DNA from: Erwinia aphidicola | Lineage (GTDB): Bacteria > Pseudomonadota > Gammaproteobacteria > Enterobacterales > Enterobacteriaceae | NCBI RefSeq assembly: GCF_014773485.1 | Contig: NZ_JACXBP010000007.1 | Span: forward strand, 186,001 to 250,000 | Length of the DNA stretch: 64,000 nt | Reading direction: 5' to 3' | Shown here: piece by piece, positions 46,488 through 56,657 of the stretch | Position numbering within the stretch: the first letter of the stretch is position 1 | Layout of the letters: every line of letters starts with the position of its first letter | The notes under the pieces: generated by a model | Seen by the model: the letters and a program-made list of their open reading frames with translations, nothing else | Told to the model about the DNA's origin: nothing | Database searches by the model: none | Position numbers and translations under genes: made by a program

Positions 46488-47147
46488 ATGTCTGAATCGA
46501 ATGAACTGAACACCCTGAGCAGCCGTTTTCGCGGTTTTTATCCAGTGGTGATTGACGTTGAAACCGCCGGTTTTGATGCCAAAACTAACGCTTTACTGGA
46601 AATCGCTGCGGTCACGCTTAAGATGGACGACAATGGCTGGCTGGAAAAAGATGAGACGCTGCACTTCCATGTCGAACCCTTTGTCGGCTCAGTTCTGCAA
46701 CCCGAAGCGCTGGCGTTCAACGGCATCGACCCGAACAACCCTTTGCGCGGCGCAGTGAGCGAGTACGAAGCGCTGCATGCGATTTTCAAACTGGTGCGTA
46801 AAGGCGTGAAGGATCAGGGCTGTAACCGGGCGATCATGGTGGCACACAACGCAACTTTCGACCTGAACTTTATGAACGCCGCCGCCGAGCGCGCCAGCCT
46901 GAAGCGCAACCCTTTCCATCCGTTTGTCACCTTTGATACGGCGGCATTGAGTGGTCTGGTGCTGGGGCAAACCGTTCTGGCTAAAGCCTGCACCACTGCC
47001 GGCATCGCTTTTGATAATACCCAGGCACACTCCGCACTGTATGACACGCTGCAGACCGCGGATCTGTTCTGTGAACTGGTTAATCGCTGGAAACGTCTGG
47101 GCGGCTGGCCGTTGCCCGCCAGCGCCGATGATCAACAGCAGGCTTAA
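46488..47147 (+). CDS. rnt: Ribonuclease T
   Basis: 219 residues from ATG 46488 (an in-frame ATG two codons upstream is possible). DEDDh 3'-5' exoribonuclease that matures tRNA and rRNA 3' ends. Catalytic Asp/Glu in [10 protein letters not shown], Asp in [10 protein letters not shown], and His/Asp in [15 protein letters not shown] are present. In E. coli lhr follows; here a terminator and grxD come next. Confidence 0.97.
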   Translation: MSESNELNTLSSRFRGFYPVVIDVETAGFDAKTNALLEIAAVTLKMDDNGWLEKDETLHFHVEPFVGSVLQPEALAFNGIDPNNPLRGAVSEYEALHAIFKLVRKGVKDQGCNRAIMVAHNATFDLNFMNAAAERASLKRNPFHPFVTFDTAALSGLVLGQTVLAKACTTAGIAFDNTQAHSALYDTLQTADLFCELVNRWKRLGGWPLPASADDQQQA

Positions 47148-47165
47148 ACGCGCTGATTGAAAGAT

Positions 47166-47200
47166 AAAAAAAACCGGAGCCATTTGGCTCCGGTTTTTAT
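47166..47200. terminator. Bidirectional terminator between rnt and grxD
   Basis: Stem AACCGGAGCC / GGCTCCGGTT, loop ATTT, with A-run on one side and T-run on the other. Confidence 0.92.
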
Positions 47201-47227
47201 TTTGGGTGCACTCTCAAGCTTTAACGC

Positions 47228-47566
47228 TTATTCAGACGCTTCGCTCGGATATTTTGCCGCAGTTTCTTTAATCAGACTCTGCAGTTCGCCGCGCTGGTAC
47301 ATTTCAATGATGATATCGCAGCCGCCGACCAGCTCACCGTCAACCCACAGCTGTGGGAAGGTCGGCCAGTTGGCATACTTCGGCATTTCAGCACGGATGT
47401 CCGGGTTCAGCAGAATATCAACATAGGCGAAACGCTCGCCGCAAGCTGAAAGCGCCTGAACAGCCTGCGCGGAGAAGCCGCAGCTTGGCAGTTTCGGGGA
47501 GCCTTTCATATACAGCAGGATCGGGTTTTCTGCGATCTGGCGCTGAATTTTTTCAACAGTACTCAT
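47228..47566 (-). CDS. grxD: Monothiol glutaredoxin GrxD
   Basis: 112 residues from ATG 47564-47566 with GAGGAAGG upstream. CGFS-type glutaredoxin (LPSCGFSAQAV) that carries [2Fe-2S] clusters with glutathione. KGSPKLPSCGFS, WPTFPQLWVDGELVGGCDII are the family blocks. Cytoplasmic Fe-S delivery links it functionally to the suf operon at the other end of the window. Confidence 0.97.
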   Translation of the reverse strand: MSTVEKIQRQIAENPILLYMKGSPKLPSCGFSAQAVQALSACGERFAYVDILLNPDIRAEMPKYANWPTFPQLWVDGELVGGCDIIIEMYQRGELQSLIKETAAKYPSEASE

Positions 47567-47927
47567 AAATGCCTTCCTCAATACGATACTTCGTGTTTAG
47601 TTATTGTAGCGATTCTGTCCAGGCGATGAAAATGACATTTTCAGCAACAGCGTCAGCTTGTGCGCTGTCGTGGAACAGGTGATGGTGACAAAATAACATT
47701 TTCTTATCATCAATTCTCCCTCTGTCATGCGCGAAAGTGCAGTAACCGCTGACTTAACCACCTGATTGTGCTCAATTTCAAAGCGTTTACTTGATCTGTA
47801 TTATTGAAACAAAAAAGACCTTACCTTTTGTTAAGAAGTTAGATTAGAATCGGGTCAACCTTCTGCTTTAGCGCAGAAATCACTTTTTCTGGCTGTGTTG
47901 CAGTGTTTTGCAGCGCACAAACTGTTA
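47567..47927. other. Divergent gap between grxD and mepH
   Basis: 361 bp, AT-rich near mepH, with no gene. It must hold both promoters. I see possible -10 hexamers (TATTAT near 47799) but no pair I would defend, and no tRNA or riboswitch fold. Confidence 0.4.
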
Positions 47928-48785
47928 ATGAGAACAATGCGTTCACTCATCACACTCATTCTGCTGGCCTTTGCTCAGCTATTTTTTAACCTGGCGCACG
48001 CATCGCCACATGCTCCTATTAATGCAAATCAACATAAAGTTGATAGCAGCGCTGCCAGTAAGGATGACCGGCGTAAACGCCGCCCGGTCAAAGCCGCCTC
48101 AACCAAAAAAGTCAAAGAACCCCTCAGCAAAAAAAGTAAACAACCAGCCAAAACCACGCGTACAACCGTTGCGCAGAAACTTAAGCTGAAAAAGAAACCT
48201 GCTGCTGAGCCGGTAAATAAGATTAACGTCGCAAAAAACAAAACCACGGCTAAAAAGCTGGCTAAGAACGAAGGCAAAAAACGCTACGGTCGCCAGCGCG
48301 CAGATAAAAAACTCGAATCGCGCGTAGCAGAGAGTACCAATGCGCCGCTCAAGCTGAGCAAAGCTCACCGCGCGCGCTATCAGAAAGCTCGTGAGACAGC
48401 GATGAATAAACTGATGGGTCAGCTAGGGAAACCCTACCAGTGGGGCGGAACCTCGCCAAAAACCGGCTTCGACTGCAGTGGGCTGGTTTGGTATGCCTAT
48501 AAAGATTTAGTGAAATTCAAGATCCCACGTACCGCGAATGAGATGTATCACCTGCGTGACGCGGCCTCGATCAAACGCGATGAGTTGGAAAAAGGCGATT
48601 TGGTATTTTTCCGCATTAATGGTCGCGGCACTGCCGACCATGTGGGCGTCTATCTGGGCGGTGGGAAATTTATCCAGTCACCACGCACCGGCAAAGATAT
48701 CCAGGTGAGCGCGCTGACGGAAGACTACTGGCAGGAGCACTACATTGGTGCCCGGCGCATGATGACACCGAAAACCATTCGTTAA
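47928..48785 (+). CDS. mepH: Murein DD-endopeptidase MepH (NlpC/P60)
   Basis: 285 residues from ATG 47928; ATG 47937 gives 282 with an equally good signal peptide (MRSLITLILLAFAQLFFNLAHA). Periplasmic hydrolase of the D-Ala-mDAP cross-bridge. A long Lys/Ala-rich linker (about 45-150) leads to the NlpC/P60 domain with catalytic Cys in KTGFDCSGLVWYAY and His in TADHVGVYLGGGKF. The domain is close to E. coli MepH (YdhO); the linker is not conserved. Confidence 0.93.
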   Translation: MRTMRSLITLILLAFAQLFFNLAHASPHAPINANQHKVDSSAASKDDRRKRRPVKAASTKKVKEPLSKKSKQPAKTTRTTVAQKLKLKKKPAAEPVNKINVAKNKTTAKKLAKNEGKKRYGRQRADKKLESRVAESTNAPLKLSKAHRARYQKARETAMNKLMGQLGKPYQWGGTSPKTGFDCSGLVWYAYKDLVKFKIPRTANEMYHLRDAASIKRDELEKGDLVFFRINGRGTADHVGVYLGGGKFIQSPRTGKDIQVSALTEDYWQEHYIGARRMMTPKTIR

Positions 48786-48798
48786 ACGCTAAAGAGAA

Positions 48799-48820
48799 CG
48801 GGAGGAGCGACCTCCTCCCG
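48799..48820 (+). terminator. Hairpin after mepH
   Basis: Stem CGGGAGGAG / CTCCTCCCG with loop CGAC, between the convergent mepH and ynhF; no U-run. Confidence 0.5.
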
Positions 48821-48827
48821 GTGAAAC

Positions 48828-48917
48828 TTAGTGCATTACTGCCGTGATGCTAAACGCAATAATCATCAGCAGTGAACCCACAACCGTCAGCAGTGTCATT
48901 TTCATATCGGTATTCAT
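48828..48917 (-). CDS. ynhF: Small inner-membrane protein YnhF
   Basis: 29 residues (MNTDMKMTLLTVVGSL, then LMIIAFSITAVMH) from ATG 48915-48917, behind a G-rich ribosome site GGGGGGGAA. Single membrane helix. Same length and pattern as E. coli YnhF, a stress-related small membrane protein, and in the same place next to purR. A longer frame upstream (to 49061) is not supported. Function unknown. Confidence 0.85.
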   Translation of the reverse strand: MNTDMKMTLLTVVGSLLMIIAFSITAVMH

Positions 48918-49151
48918 TTCCCCCCCCTTAATAACCCTGTTTAAAGTAAGCCAATAGATTTTCCCACAGTAGCCCGTAAAAATCTCGTTTTCTTTGCGCA
49001 GCCTTGCTAGAATTCCTCTTTTCCGTTGCGCAACAAGCACGGAAGTGATTTTACTCAGCACCGCATGTCACTCTACGGACGATTTAACCCCATCCTGACC
49101 CTTTGAGACAGCATCCATCATTATTCTGGGCGGCCAGAAATGGCGGTGTTT

Positions 49152-49167
49152 AGGCAAACGTTTAACC
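49152..49167. promoter_or_regulatory. PurR operator upstream of purR
   Basis: AGGCAAACGTTTAACC matches the PurR box (ACGCAAACGTTTNCGT) at the GCAAACGTTT core; 46 bp before purR, as in the autoregulated E. coli gene. Confidence 0.8.
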
Positions 49168-49212
49168 AATTAGTTATCAGAGTGTTACGATAACGCCAGG
49201 AGTACGAGTTTA

Positions 49213-50238
49213 ATGGCAACAATTAAGGATGTGGCAAAGCGCGCCGGTGTTTCCACCACCACCGTTTCCCATGTAATCAATAAAACGCGCTTTGTAGCTG
49301 AAGAGACGCGTGAAGCGGTATGGACGGCAATCAAAGAATTGCACTATTCTCCCAGCGCCGTTGCACGTAGTCTGAAGGTTAACCACACCAAAACTATTGG
49401 CCTGCTGGCAACGTCCAGCGAAGCCCCCTATTTTGCCGAGATTATCGAAGCCATTGAAAACCGTTGCTTTGCTAAAGGTTATACGCTGATCCTCGGCAAT
49501 GCGCACAACGACATCCAGAAGCAGCAGGCTTATCTGTCGATGATGGCGCAAAAGCGCGTTGATGGCCTGTTGGTGATGTGCTCAGAATACCCCGATGAGC
49601 TGATTTCCATGCTGGAAGACAATCGTAATATCCCCATGGTGGTGATGGACTGGGGTGAATCGCGCGGCGACTTCACTGATACCGTACTGGATAACGCTTT
49701 CGAAGGTGGCTACCTTGCCGGGCGCTATTTGATTGAACGTGGGCATCGTGATATTGGCGCGATCCCGGGGCAGTTGGAGCGCAACACCGGCGGCGGCCGC
49801 CATGCTGGCTTTATCAAGGCTCTTAACGAAGCCGGCATCAGCCTGCGCGATGAGTGGCTGGTGCAGGGTGACTTCGAACCGGAATCCGGCTACCGCGCCA
49901 TGCAGCAGATTTTGTCACAGAAGCAGCGCCCGACGGCGATCTTCTGCGGTGGCGATATCATGGCAATGGGGGCTATCTGTGCCGCTGATGAGATGGGCCT
50001 GCGTGTGCCACAGGATATTTCGGTGATCGGTTATGACAACGTGCGCAACGCGCGCTACTTCACGCCGGCGCTTACCACCGTCCACCAGCCAAAAGAGCGT
50101 CTGGGTGAAACTGCCTTTGATATGCTGCTCGACAGAATTACCAGCAAGCGTGAAGAGCCTCAGACCATTGAGGTGCACCCTTCGCTGATTGAGCGCCGTT
50201 CAGTGGCCGATGGCCCATTCCGCGATTATCGTCGTTAA
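49213..50238 (+). CDS. purR: Purine repressor PurR
   Basis: 341 residues, the E. coli length. LacI-family repressor of purine biosynthesis with hypoxanthine or guanine as corepressor. Helix-turn-helix [27 protein letters not shown], hinge [13 protein letters not shown] and the periplasmic-binding-protein-like core are intact. Next to punR/punC, which handle purine nucleosides. Confidence 0.97.
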   Translation: MATIKDVAKRAGVSTTTVSHVINKTRFVAEETREAVWTAIKELHYSPSAVARSLKVNHTKTIGLLATSSEAPYFAEIIEAIENRCFAKGYTLILGNAHNDIQKQQAYLSMMAQKRVDGLLVMCSEYPDELISMLEDNRNIPMVVMDWGESRGDFTDTVLDNAFEGGYLAGRYLIERGHRDIGAIPGQLERNTGGGRHAGFIKALNEAGISLRDEWLVQGDFEPESGYRAMQQILSQKQRPTAIFCGGDIMAMGAICAADEMGLRVPQDISVIGYDNVRNARYFTPALTTVHQPKERLGETAFDMLLDRITSKREEPQTIEVHPSLIERRSVADGPFRDYRR

Positions 50239-50242
50239 TCCT

Positions 50243-50270
50243 CAGGGTGATGTTGCGCAACGTCACCCTG
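50243..50270. terminator. Hairpin between purR and punR
   Basis: 28-bp near-perfect palindrome, CAGGGTGA outer arms and GTTGC/GCAAC inner arms, overlapping the punR stop codon. Lies where the convergent transcripts end; no U-run. Confidence 0.65.
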
Positions 50271-51180
50271 GTACGGTTTCACTTAGCCACTCGGCGTTAA
50301 GCGTTTCGGTACTGCCCAGATGTTCCAGCAGCCAGCTTAACGCCGGGGAGACGCTCTGCTCTGACCAACTCAGGCAGCACGGGCTATCGGGAAAAGGGGC
50401 GGCAAGCGGCAGCTCGCACAACACCCCCTGCTCCAGCCACGGCTGAGCAAAGTGCCCTGGTACCATACCCACGCATAATCCGGCGCGCAGGCAGTCAAAC
50501 GCGCTATCCCAGTCCGGCACCACCAGCCGCCGCTGGTTATTCAGCGTCCAGGTGGTGCGCTTTGGCAAGGCTCTGGAGGTATCCTCCAGCACCAGCGATG
50601 GCCACTCGCGTATCAACTCTTCATTTAACGGGCTGCTGTGGCCAAGCAGCGGATGCCCGGCCAGCACGACACAGCGCCAGTTCAAACTTCCCATATCGCG
50701 AAAAGCAAAACGCCCGCCGACAGGAATAGCCTGCGTCGCGCCAATCGCCACGTCGACGCGCCCGTCCGCCAGCGCATCCCAAACGCCGTTGAAAACCTCT
50801 GGCGTAATATGCAGCTCCATATCCGGGAAGTGGCGGTAAAAATCCACCACCAGCTGCCGGGTACGCGCCGGACGGACAATACGATCGACCGCGATATTAA
50901 TCTGCCCACGCCAGCCGTTAGCCACCTGTTGACAGCGCCGACGCGTGGCGAGCATTTTTTTGATGACAACTCTGCCCTCTTCGCTGAATACGCGCCCGGC
51001 TTCGGTCAGCACCACGTCGCGGTGCCGCCGCTCAAACAGGCTAACGGCTAGCCACTCCTCCATCTGACGTACGGTATAGCTGACGGCAGAGGGCACGCGA
51101 TGCAGTTCTGCCGCAGCAGCGGTAAAACTGCCGGTTCTGGCAACCGCATCAATAACTTCCAGAGAATGTTCAGACCACAT
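50263..51180 (-). CDS. punR: LysR-family regulator PunR (YdhB)
   Basis: 305 residues from ATG 51178-51180, matching the E. coli start MWSE. Helix-turn-helix SLEVIDAVARTGSFTAAAAELHRVPSAVSYTVRQMEEWL; effector domain with WRGQINIAVDRIVRPARTRQLVVDFYRHF as in YdhB. In E. coli PunR activates the divergent punC for purine nucleoside uptake. Confidence 0.94.
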   Translation of the reverse strand: MWSEHSLEVIDAVARTGSFTAAAAELHRVPSAVSYTVRQMEEWLAVSLFERRHRDVVLTEAGRVFSEEGRVVIKKMLATRRRCQQVANGWRGQINIAVDRIVRPARTRQLVVDFYRHFPDMELHITPEVFNGVWDALADGRVDVAIGATQAIPVGGRFAFRDMGSLNWRCVVLAGHPLLGHSSPLNEELIREWPSLVLEDTSRALPKRTTWTLNNQRRLVVPDWDSAFDCLRAGLCVGMVPGHFAQPWLEQGVLCELPLAAPFPDSPCCLSWSEQSVSPALSWLLEHLGSTETLNAEWLSETVPG

Positions 51181-51293
51181 AGCTTTGCCTTCAATTTTTT
51201 TCAACGCGACTGACGAATATTAGCGTTTCACAAGCCAGTCGGCACTCTATTACACTGCGTCGGTGAAAAATTTGTCTGATAAGAGTTAAAACA

Positions 51294-52487
51294 ATGCGAT
51301 CCAAAGGCTTTATGATTTACCTGGCACTGCTCAGCATGCTGGGTTTCCTTGCTACCGATATGTACCTGCCCGCATTTGGCGTGATGCAGCAAGACCTGGG
51401 CAGTGAAGCGGGTGCCATCAGCGCCAGCTTGAGTATATTTCTCGCCGGTTTCGCCTGCGCACAGCTTATCTGGGGGCCACTCTCCGACCGCATTGGCCGT
51501 AAACCCGTGCTGCTGATGGGCCTGAGCCTGTTTGCCATTGGCTGCGCGGCAATGCTGTGGGTGAACTCTGCCCCATGGCTGCTGGCGATGCGCTTTGTTC
51601 AGGCCGTTGGCGTCTGTGCTGCGGCGGTAAGCTGGCAGGCACTGGTGGTAGACCGCTACAGTGGAGCGCGTGCCAATCGCGTTTTTGCCACTATCATGCC
51701 GCTGGTTGCTCTTTCGCCCGCGCTGGCGCCGCTGCTGGGGGCGTGGCTACTGCAGCACTTTTCCTGGCGATCGATCTTCGTCGCGCTGCTGGTGATTAGC
51801 ATCGGTTTGATCATCCCCACCCTGCGCCTGCCTGCACGCCCGGTAACCGACCATCGCGCACCTAAAACCGTCACTCCGGGCTTCTTCACTCTGCTGAAGT
51901 CACCCATTTACAGCGGCAATGTGGCAATTTATGCCGCCTGTTCAGCGAGTTTTTTTGCGTGGCTGACCGGCTCACCGTTTATTCTGGGAAAATTAGGCCT
52001 GTCACCCGCGGATATCGGTCTGAGCTACGTGCCGCAAACTGCCGCCTTCCTGATCGGTGGGTTTAGCTGTCGTTCACTGCTGAATCACTTTGCCGGCCGT
52101 CAGCTGTTGCCCTGGCTGCTGGCGTTTTACAGCCTGAGTATTGCCGGGCTTTATCTGGTTGCTCAGCAGGCCGAACCTTCTCTGTTTGCGCTGCTGCTGC
52201 CGTTCTGCGGCATGGCGATGGCTAACGGTGCGATTTATCCGATTGTTGTCTCTAATGCCCTGCTGCCCTTCCCGCAGGCAACCGGCAAAGCAGCAGCATT
52301 ACAGAATATGTTGCAGCTGGGTTTGTGCTTCCTGGCTAGCCTGGCGGTATCGACCTGGATTGAGACGGCACTCCACACCACCGCGTTAGTGATGTTGCTG
52401 ACTATTTTACTGGCAATTTTCGGCTATATTTTACAACGCTCCGCTGATAAAAAACGCCAGTGGGAAAATGCCTCCCAACAGGGCTAA
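51294..52487 (+). CDS. punC: Purine nucleoside MFS transporter PunC (YdhC)
   Basis: 397 residues. Bcr/CflA-type major facilitator with 12 predicted membrane helices; the DHA1 motif appears as [17 protein letters not shown] after helix 2. First helix contains [14 protein letters not shown]. Divergent from punR across 113 bp, as in E. coli, so probably activated by it. Confidence 0.94.
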   Translation: MRSKGFMIYLALLSMLGFLATDMYLPAFGVMQQDLGSEAGAISASLSIFLAGFACAQLIWGPLSDRIGRKPVLLMGLSLFAIGCAAMLWVNSAPWLLAMRFVQAVGVCAAAVSWQALVVDRYSGARANRVFATIMPLVALSPALAPLLGAWLLQHFSWRSIFVALLVISIGLIIPTLRLPARPVTDHRAPKTVTPGFFTLLKSPIYSGNVAIYAACSASFFAWLTGSPFILGKLGLSPADIGLSYVPQTAAFLIGGFSCRSLLNHFAGRQLLPWLLAFYSLSIAGLYLVAQQAEPSLFALLLPFCGMAMANGAIYPIVVSNALLPFPQATGKAAALQNMLQLGLCFLASLAVSTWIETALHTTALVMLLTILLAIFGYILQRSADKKRQWENASQQG

Positions 52488-52818
52488 GTGGTAGCAAATC
52501 ATTTAGTTAGCACCCTAACAATAATGAATTGAATATTGCCTCACGTGAGCATATACTCCGTGAGGCACCATAAAATAATAAGTTAACAACATTTTAAGCG
52601 GGGAACGCCTACGGCGCTTTCCTGGTATTGAGATCCTGACAAGGCTGTCATGATGTTCTTCCGCGTGACATTCGTTACGGCCTCTACAGGTTTCAAATCA
52701 ATCCTCTTTTTTACGTCGGATATCAGGCCACGGTTTTTGCCGTGCGTTTTCTCACAGATCTGTAGAAATTGACTATTCTATTTCTCAGGTTTCAATCACA
52801 CAGGGTGATGGAGAAGCT
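52488..52818 (+). promoter_or_regulatory. Upstream region and leader of cfa
   Basis: 331 bp without a gene. A hairpin TGCCTCACG / CGTGAGGCA at 52537-52567 may end punC. CACGG-TTTTTG-CCGTG at 52727-52742 forms a second stem followed by CGTTTTC. TTGACT at 52768 close to the start may belong to a proximal promoter. In E. coli cfa has a long leader controlled by small RNAs; I cannot identify such sites here. Confidence 0.45.
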
Positions 52819-53967
52819 ATGAGTTCATCGTGTATAGAAGAAGTGAGCCTGGGGGACAACCAGTGGTATCGAATCGTCCAGGAAATGTTAAGCAAAGCAG
52901 ACATTCAAATTAACGGTTCCCATCCCTGGGACATCCAGGTCCTCAACCCTGAGTTCTTCAAGCGCGTGATGCAGGAAGGATCGCTGGGGCTGGGCGAAAG
53001 CTACATGGATGGCTGGTGGGAATGTGAAAGGCTGGATATCTTTTTCCAGCGCGTTTTGAAGGCTCACCTCGATCAACAACTTCCTCATCATTTTCGCGAT
53101 ACTTTGCGTGTCGCCGCCGCACGTCTGACCAATCTGCAATCGCGTAAGCGGGCATGGATAGTGGGTAAAGAGCATTATGATTTGGGGAACGATCTGTTCA
53201 CCCGCATGCTGGACCCCTTCATGCAATACTCCTGCGGTTACTGGAAAGAAGCGGAAACGCTGGAACAGGCACAGCAGGCTAAGCTGCAGATGATTTGCGA
53301 AAAGCTCCAGCTCGAACCGGGTATGTCGCTGCTGGACATCGGCTGTGGCTGGGGAGGCCTGGCTGAATACGCCGCGCGCAACTTTGGGGTAAAGGTGTTC
53401 GGCGTGACGATTTCAGCCGAACAGCAGAAGCTGGCTCAACAGCGCTGTGAGGGGCTGGACGTCACTATTTTGCTGCAGGATTATCGCGATCTGAACCAAC
53501 AGTTTGACCGCATTGTTTCGGTAGGGATGTTTGAACACGTTGGCCCCAAAAATTACGCCACCTATTTTGAAGTCGTGGATCGTAATTTAAAACCTGACGG
53601 TCTGTTCCTGCTGCATACCATCGGTGCAAATCGCACCAACGACAATGTCGATGCCTGGATCAATAAATATATCTTCCCCAACGGGTGCCTGCCGTCGGTG
53701 CTGCATATTGCACAAGCCAGCGAGCCTCACTTCGTTATGGAAGACTGGCATAATATCGGGGCGGATTACGATCTTACGCTGATGGCGTGGTATCAGCGAT
53801 TTCTCGCAGCATGGCCGGAACTGGCGGAAAAATACGGTGAGCGCTTTAAACGGATGTTTACCTACTACCTTAACTGCTGTGCCGGGGCGTTTCGCGCCAG
53901 GGATATTCAGCTTTGGCAGGTGGTATTTACTCACGGAGCGGAAGGCGGATTACGCGTAGCGCGCTAA
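52819..53967 (+). CDS. cfa: Cyclopropane fatty acid synthase
   Basis: 382 residues, E. coli length. Transfers a methylene from S-adenosylmethionine to cis double bonds of membrane phospholipids, raising acid tolerance. SAM motif LLDIGCGWGGLAEYAA, catalytic Cys in FMQYSCGYWKEA, Glu/His in GMFEHVGPKNY and the HNIGADYDLTLMAWYQRF block are present. Convergent with ribE with a shared terminator. Confidence 0.97.
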   Translation: MSSSCIEEVSLGDNQWYRIVQEMLSKADIQINGSHPWDIQVLNPEFFKRVMQEGSLGLGESYMDGWWECERLDIFFQRVLKAHLDQQLPHHFRDTLRVAAARLTNLQSRKRAWIVGKEHYDLGNDLFTRMLDPFMQYSCGYWKEAETLEQAQQAKLQMICEKLQLEPGMSLLDIGCGWGGLAEYAARNFGVKVFGVTISAEQQKLAQQRCEGLDVTILLQDYRDLNQQFDRIVSVGMFEHVGPKNYATYFEVVDRNLKPDGLFLLHTIGANRTNDNVDAWINKYIFPNGCLPSVLHIAQASEPHFVMEDWHNIGADYDLTLMAWYQRFLAAWPELAEKYGERFKRMFTYYLNCCAGAFRARDIQLWQVVFTHGAEGGLRVAR

Positions 53968-53975
53968 AAGTGTCT

Positions 53976-54000
53976 AAGGGCGACAATCAGTCGCCCTTTA
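53976..54000. terminator. Bidirectional terminator between cfa and ribE
   Basis: Stem AAGGGCGAC / GTCGCCCTT, loop AATCA. Confidence 0.85.
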
Positions 54001-54008
54001 TAATGGCT

Positions 54009-54665
54009 TTAAATCTCTTCCTGCTGTTCAGCTACTGCCGCAGCCAGCAGCGCGGCCTCGCGCTGCGCCAGAACACGTTCTACGGTTTCAACAATCGCCT
54101 GCGTATGGGGGTCGATCTCAATATTGACCTTATGGCCCAGACGCTTATTGCCCAGCGTGGTGCGCGCCAGCGTTTCCGGGATCAAATGCACACAGAATTT
54201 GGTGCGCGTGACTTCGCCCACGGTCAGACTAATACCGTCGATGCCAATAAATCCTTTATGCAGAATGTATTTCATCTGGCTGGCATCCTGCGGTTTAAAC
54301 CAGATTTCACGATTGTTCTCTGAGGTGAGAATTTTACTGATTTCAGCCGTCGTCATGATATGACCCGACATCAGGTGGCCGCCGATTTCATCGCTGAATT
54401 TCGCCGCGCGTTCAACGTTCACCGTATCACCCACCTGCAGATCGCCGAGGTTAGTGATGCGCAGGGTTTCTTTGACCAGATCAAAGCTGACACGATCGCC
54501 ATCAACGTCGGTCACCGTCAGGCAGCAGCCGTTATGGGAAACCGATGCACCCAGCTCCAGCCCTGGCAACAATGCCTCCGGCATTTTAATCACATGGGTA
54601 CGAAAATTGGGTTTCTCTTCAATTGCCAGCACCTCTGCGGTGCCCTGCACAATACCGGTAAACAT
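54009..54665 (-). CDS. ribE: Riboflavin synthase alpha chain
   Basis: 218 residues from ATG 54663-54665, with GAGGCAAC upstream; starts [12 protein letters not shown], the N-terminus essential for trimer activity. Dismutates two 6,7-dimethyl-8-ribityllumazine molecules to riboflavin. Two lumazine-binding repeats (about 1-97 and 98-200; [13 protein letters not shown] and [13 protein letters not shown]). Also called ribC in E. coli. Divergent from mdtK. No FMN riboswitch seen upstream. Confidence 0.97.
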   Translation of the reverse strand: MFTGIVQGTAEVLAIEEKPNFRTHVIKMPEALLPGLELGASVSHNGCCLTVTDVDGDRVSFDLVKETLRITNLGDLQVGDTVNVERAAKFSDEIGGHLMSGHIMTTAEISKILTSENNREIWFKPQDASQMKYILHKGFIGIDGISLTVGEVTRTKFCVHLIPETLARTTLGNKRLGHKVNIEIDPHTQAIVETVERVLAQREAALLAAAVAEQQEEI

Positions 54666-54898
54666 AACTGTTGCCTCAATCAATGTGTTTTCTCTGCGCT
54701 TAGTTTGCCCTGGCATCGTAGCAAAGCCAAATAAACTCCCGCACAATTGCGTGACACAAAGAGCTATTTTTTATGCATAAGATTGGCTATTTCTACTATC
54801 AACATTAAACTGGACCACCTGCTCTACTGACATTGCAAAAATGTGTCGACTTTTTCATCAGCAGTGGCTCCCCTCCCGATAATATATAAGGTGTATGC

Positions 54899-56272
54899 GT
54901 GCAGAAGTACCTCTCAGAGGCGCGTCAGTTATTGGCCCTGGCTATTCCGGTGATCCTTGCGCAAGTTGCGCAAACCGCCATGGGCTTCGTTGATACAGTA
55001 ATGGCCGGTGCCGTCAGCGCCACGGATATGGCCGCCGTTGCCGTGGGAACCTCAATCTGGTTACCCTCTATTCTCTTTGGTCACGGCCTGTTGCTGTCGC
55101 TAACGCCGGTTATCGCACAGCTGAATGGCTCTGGCCGCCGCGATCGTATTGGCCATCAGGTGCGCCAGGGTTACTGGCTGGCCGGGATGGTCTCGGTGCT
55201 GATCATGCTGGTGCTGTATAACGCCGGTTATCTGATTGGCGCGATGCACAACGTTGATCCGCTGCTCGCCGAAAAGGCGATTGGTTACCTGCATGCTTTA
55301 TTGTGGGGCGCCCCTGGCTACCTGTTTTTCCAGGTCGCGCGTAATCAGTGTGAAGGTCTGTCTAAAACCAAGCCGGGTATGGTGATGGGCTTCCTCGGCC
55401 TGCTGGTGAACATTCCGGTTAACTACATCTTTATCTATGGTCATTTCGGCATGCCCGCCCTGGGCGGCGTCGGCTGCGGCGTTGCCACGGCTTCCGTTTA
55501 CTGGGTGATGTTTATTGCCATGAAGGCGTGGGTGAACCGCGCTAAGTCAATGCGCGATATTCGCAAGCCAGTCAGCCATACCGGTCCCGACTGGAAAGTG
55601 ATACGCCGCCTGGCTGGCCTCGGCCTGCCCGTGGCGCTGGCGCTGTTCTTTGAGGTCACCCTGTTCGCCGTGGTCGCCCTGCTGGTCTCGCCGATGGGGA
55701 TTGTTAAAGTCGCCGGGCACCAGATCGCGCTGAACTTCAGTTCCCTGATGTTTGTACTGCCGCTGTCGCTGGCGGCAGCCACCACCATCCGTATTGGTTT
55801 CAAACTGGGTCAGGGCTCTGTCGAGCAGGCGCGCGTGGCAGCCTGGACCGGCCAGGCGGTGGGTATTGGCATGGCCTGCCTGACCGCGCTGTTTACCGTC
55901 ACCTTCCGCGAACAGATCGCCCTGCTGTATACCGATAACCCGGAGGTGGTTACGCTGGCTGCGCAGCTGATGTTCCTCGCTGCGGTGTATCAGTTCTCGG
56001 ACTCTATTCAAGTGATCGGTAGCGGTATTCTGCGCGGGTATAAAGATACGCGCGCTATCTTCTTTATCACGTTTACCGCCTATTGGATCCTCGGCCTGCC
56101 GAGTGGTTACATTCTGGCGATGACCGACCTGGTGGTGCCCGCGATGGGTCCTGCCGGATTCTGGACCGGCTTTATTATCGGTCTGACCTCATCGGCGGTG
56201 CTGATGATTTGGCGCATCTTGCGTATGCAGAGTCAACCTGCTGAGCGCATTCTGCGACGCGCAGCGCGCTAA
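54899..56272 (+). CDS. mdtK: MATE multidrug efflux pump MdtK (NorM)
   Basis: 457 residues from GTG 54899 (ATAAGGTGTAT upstream), same length as E. coli MdtK. Cation-coupled antiporter exporting fluoroquinolones and other drugs; 12 membrane helices in two bundles. Conserved blocks [49 protein letters not shown] and [15 protein letters not shown]. Confidence 0.96.
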   Translation: MQKYLSEARQLLALAIPVILAQVAQTAMGFVDTVMAGAVSATDMAAVAVGTSIWLPSILFGHGLLLSLTPVIAQLNGSGRRDRIGHQVRQGYWLAGMVSVLIMLVLYNAGYLIGAMHNVDPLLAEKAIGYLHALLWGAPGYLFFQVARNQCEGLSKTKPGMVMGFLGLLVNIPVNYIFIYGHFGMPALGGVGCGVATASVYWVMFIAMKAWVNRAKSMRDIRKPVSHTGPDWKVIRRLAGLGLPVALALFFEVTLFAVVALLVSPMGIVKVAGHQIALNFSSLMFVLPLSLAAATTIRIGFKLGQGSVEQARVAAWTGQAVGIGMACLTALFTVTFREQIALLYTDNPEVVTLAAQLMFLAAVYQFSDSIQVIGSGILRGYKDTRAIFFITFTAYWILGLPSGYILAMTDLVVPAMGPAGFWTGFIIGLTSSAVLMIWRILRMQSQPAERILRRAAR

Positions 56273-56305
56273 TTTTTAGGCATATTTCGCGCCTGAATGA
56301 TTAAA

Positions 56306-56336
56306 ATTGCTGCGCTTCGCACAGATGCGCAGCAAT
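56306..56336 (+). terminator. Hairpin after mdtK
   Basis: Ten-bp stem ATTGCTGCGC / GCGCAGCAAT, loop 11 nt. Only weak T content follows. Confidence 0.45.
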
Positions 56337-56420
56337 CAGCAGGAAAAAACCTTTTTTCTCCTTGCCAGGCGTGCGCAGTGCCGTTAATATTCGTCCCCGC
56401 TGTCACCCAGACAGCACAGT

Positions 56421-56497
56421 GCGTCTGTAGCTCAGTTGGTTAGAGCACCACCTTGACATGGTGGGGGTCGATGGTTCGAGTCCATTCAGACGCACCA
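56421..56497 (+). tRNA. valV: tRNA-Val (GAC)
   Basis: 77 nt including encoded CCA. Acceptor GCGTCTG / CAGACGC, anticodon stem CCACC / GGTGG with loop TTGACAT (anticodon GAC), T-loop TTCGAGT. Same place as E. coli valV, downstream of mdtK. Confidence 0.97.
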
Positions 56498-56580
56498 CTA
56501 TCTTTTGTTTAAGCAGGACACTGTCTTTGCAAAAGATTTTCGTCAGCACAATGCAGTGATGGCGTAAAAGATAAATAAAA

Positions 56581-56657
56581 GCGTTCTTAGCTCAGTTGGT
56601 TAGAGCACCACCTTGACATGGTGGGGGTCGGAGGTTCGAGTCCTCTAGAACGCACCA
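56581..56657 (+). tRNA. valW: tRNA-Val (GAC)
   Basis: 77 nt with CCA. Acceptor GCGTTCT / AGAACGC; anticodon arm identical to the first copy. The acceptor and T-stem differ from the first copy by paired changes, so both folds are kept. Probably co-transcribed, 83 bp apart. Confidence 0.97.

Noticed and set aside
56421-56657. tRNA-associated integration site
   Set aside because: The two tRNA-Val genes share sequence because they are paralogues; there is no integrase and no displaced tRNA fragment nearby.
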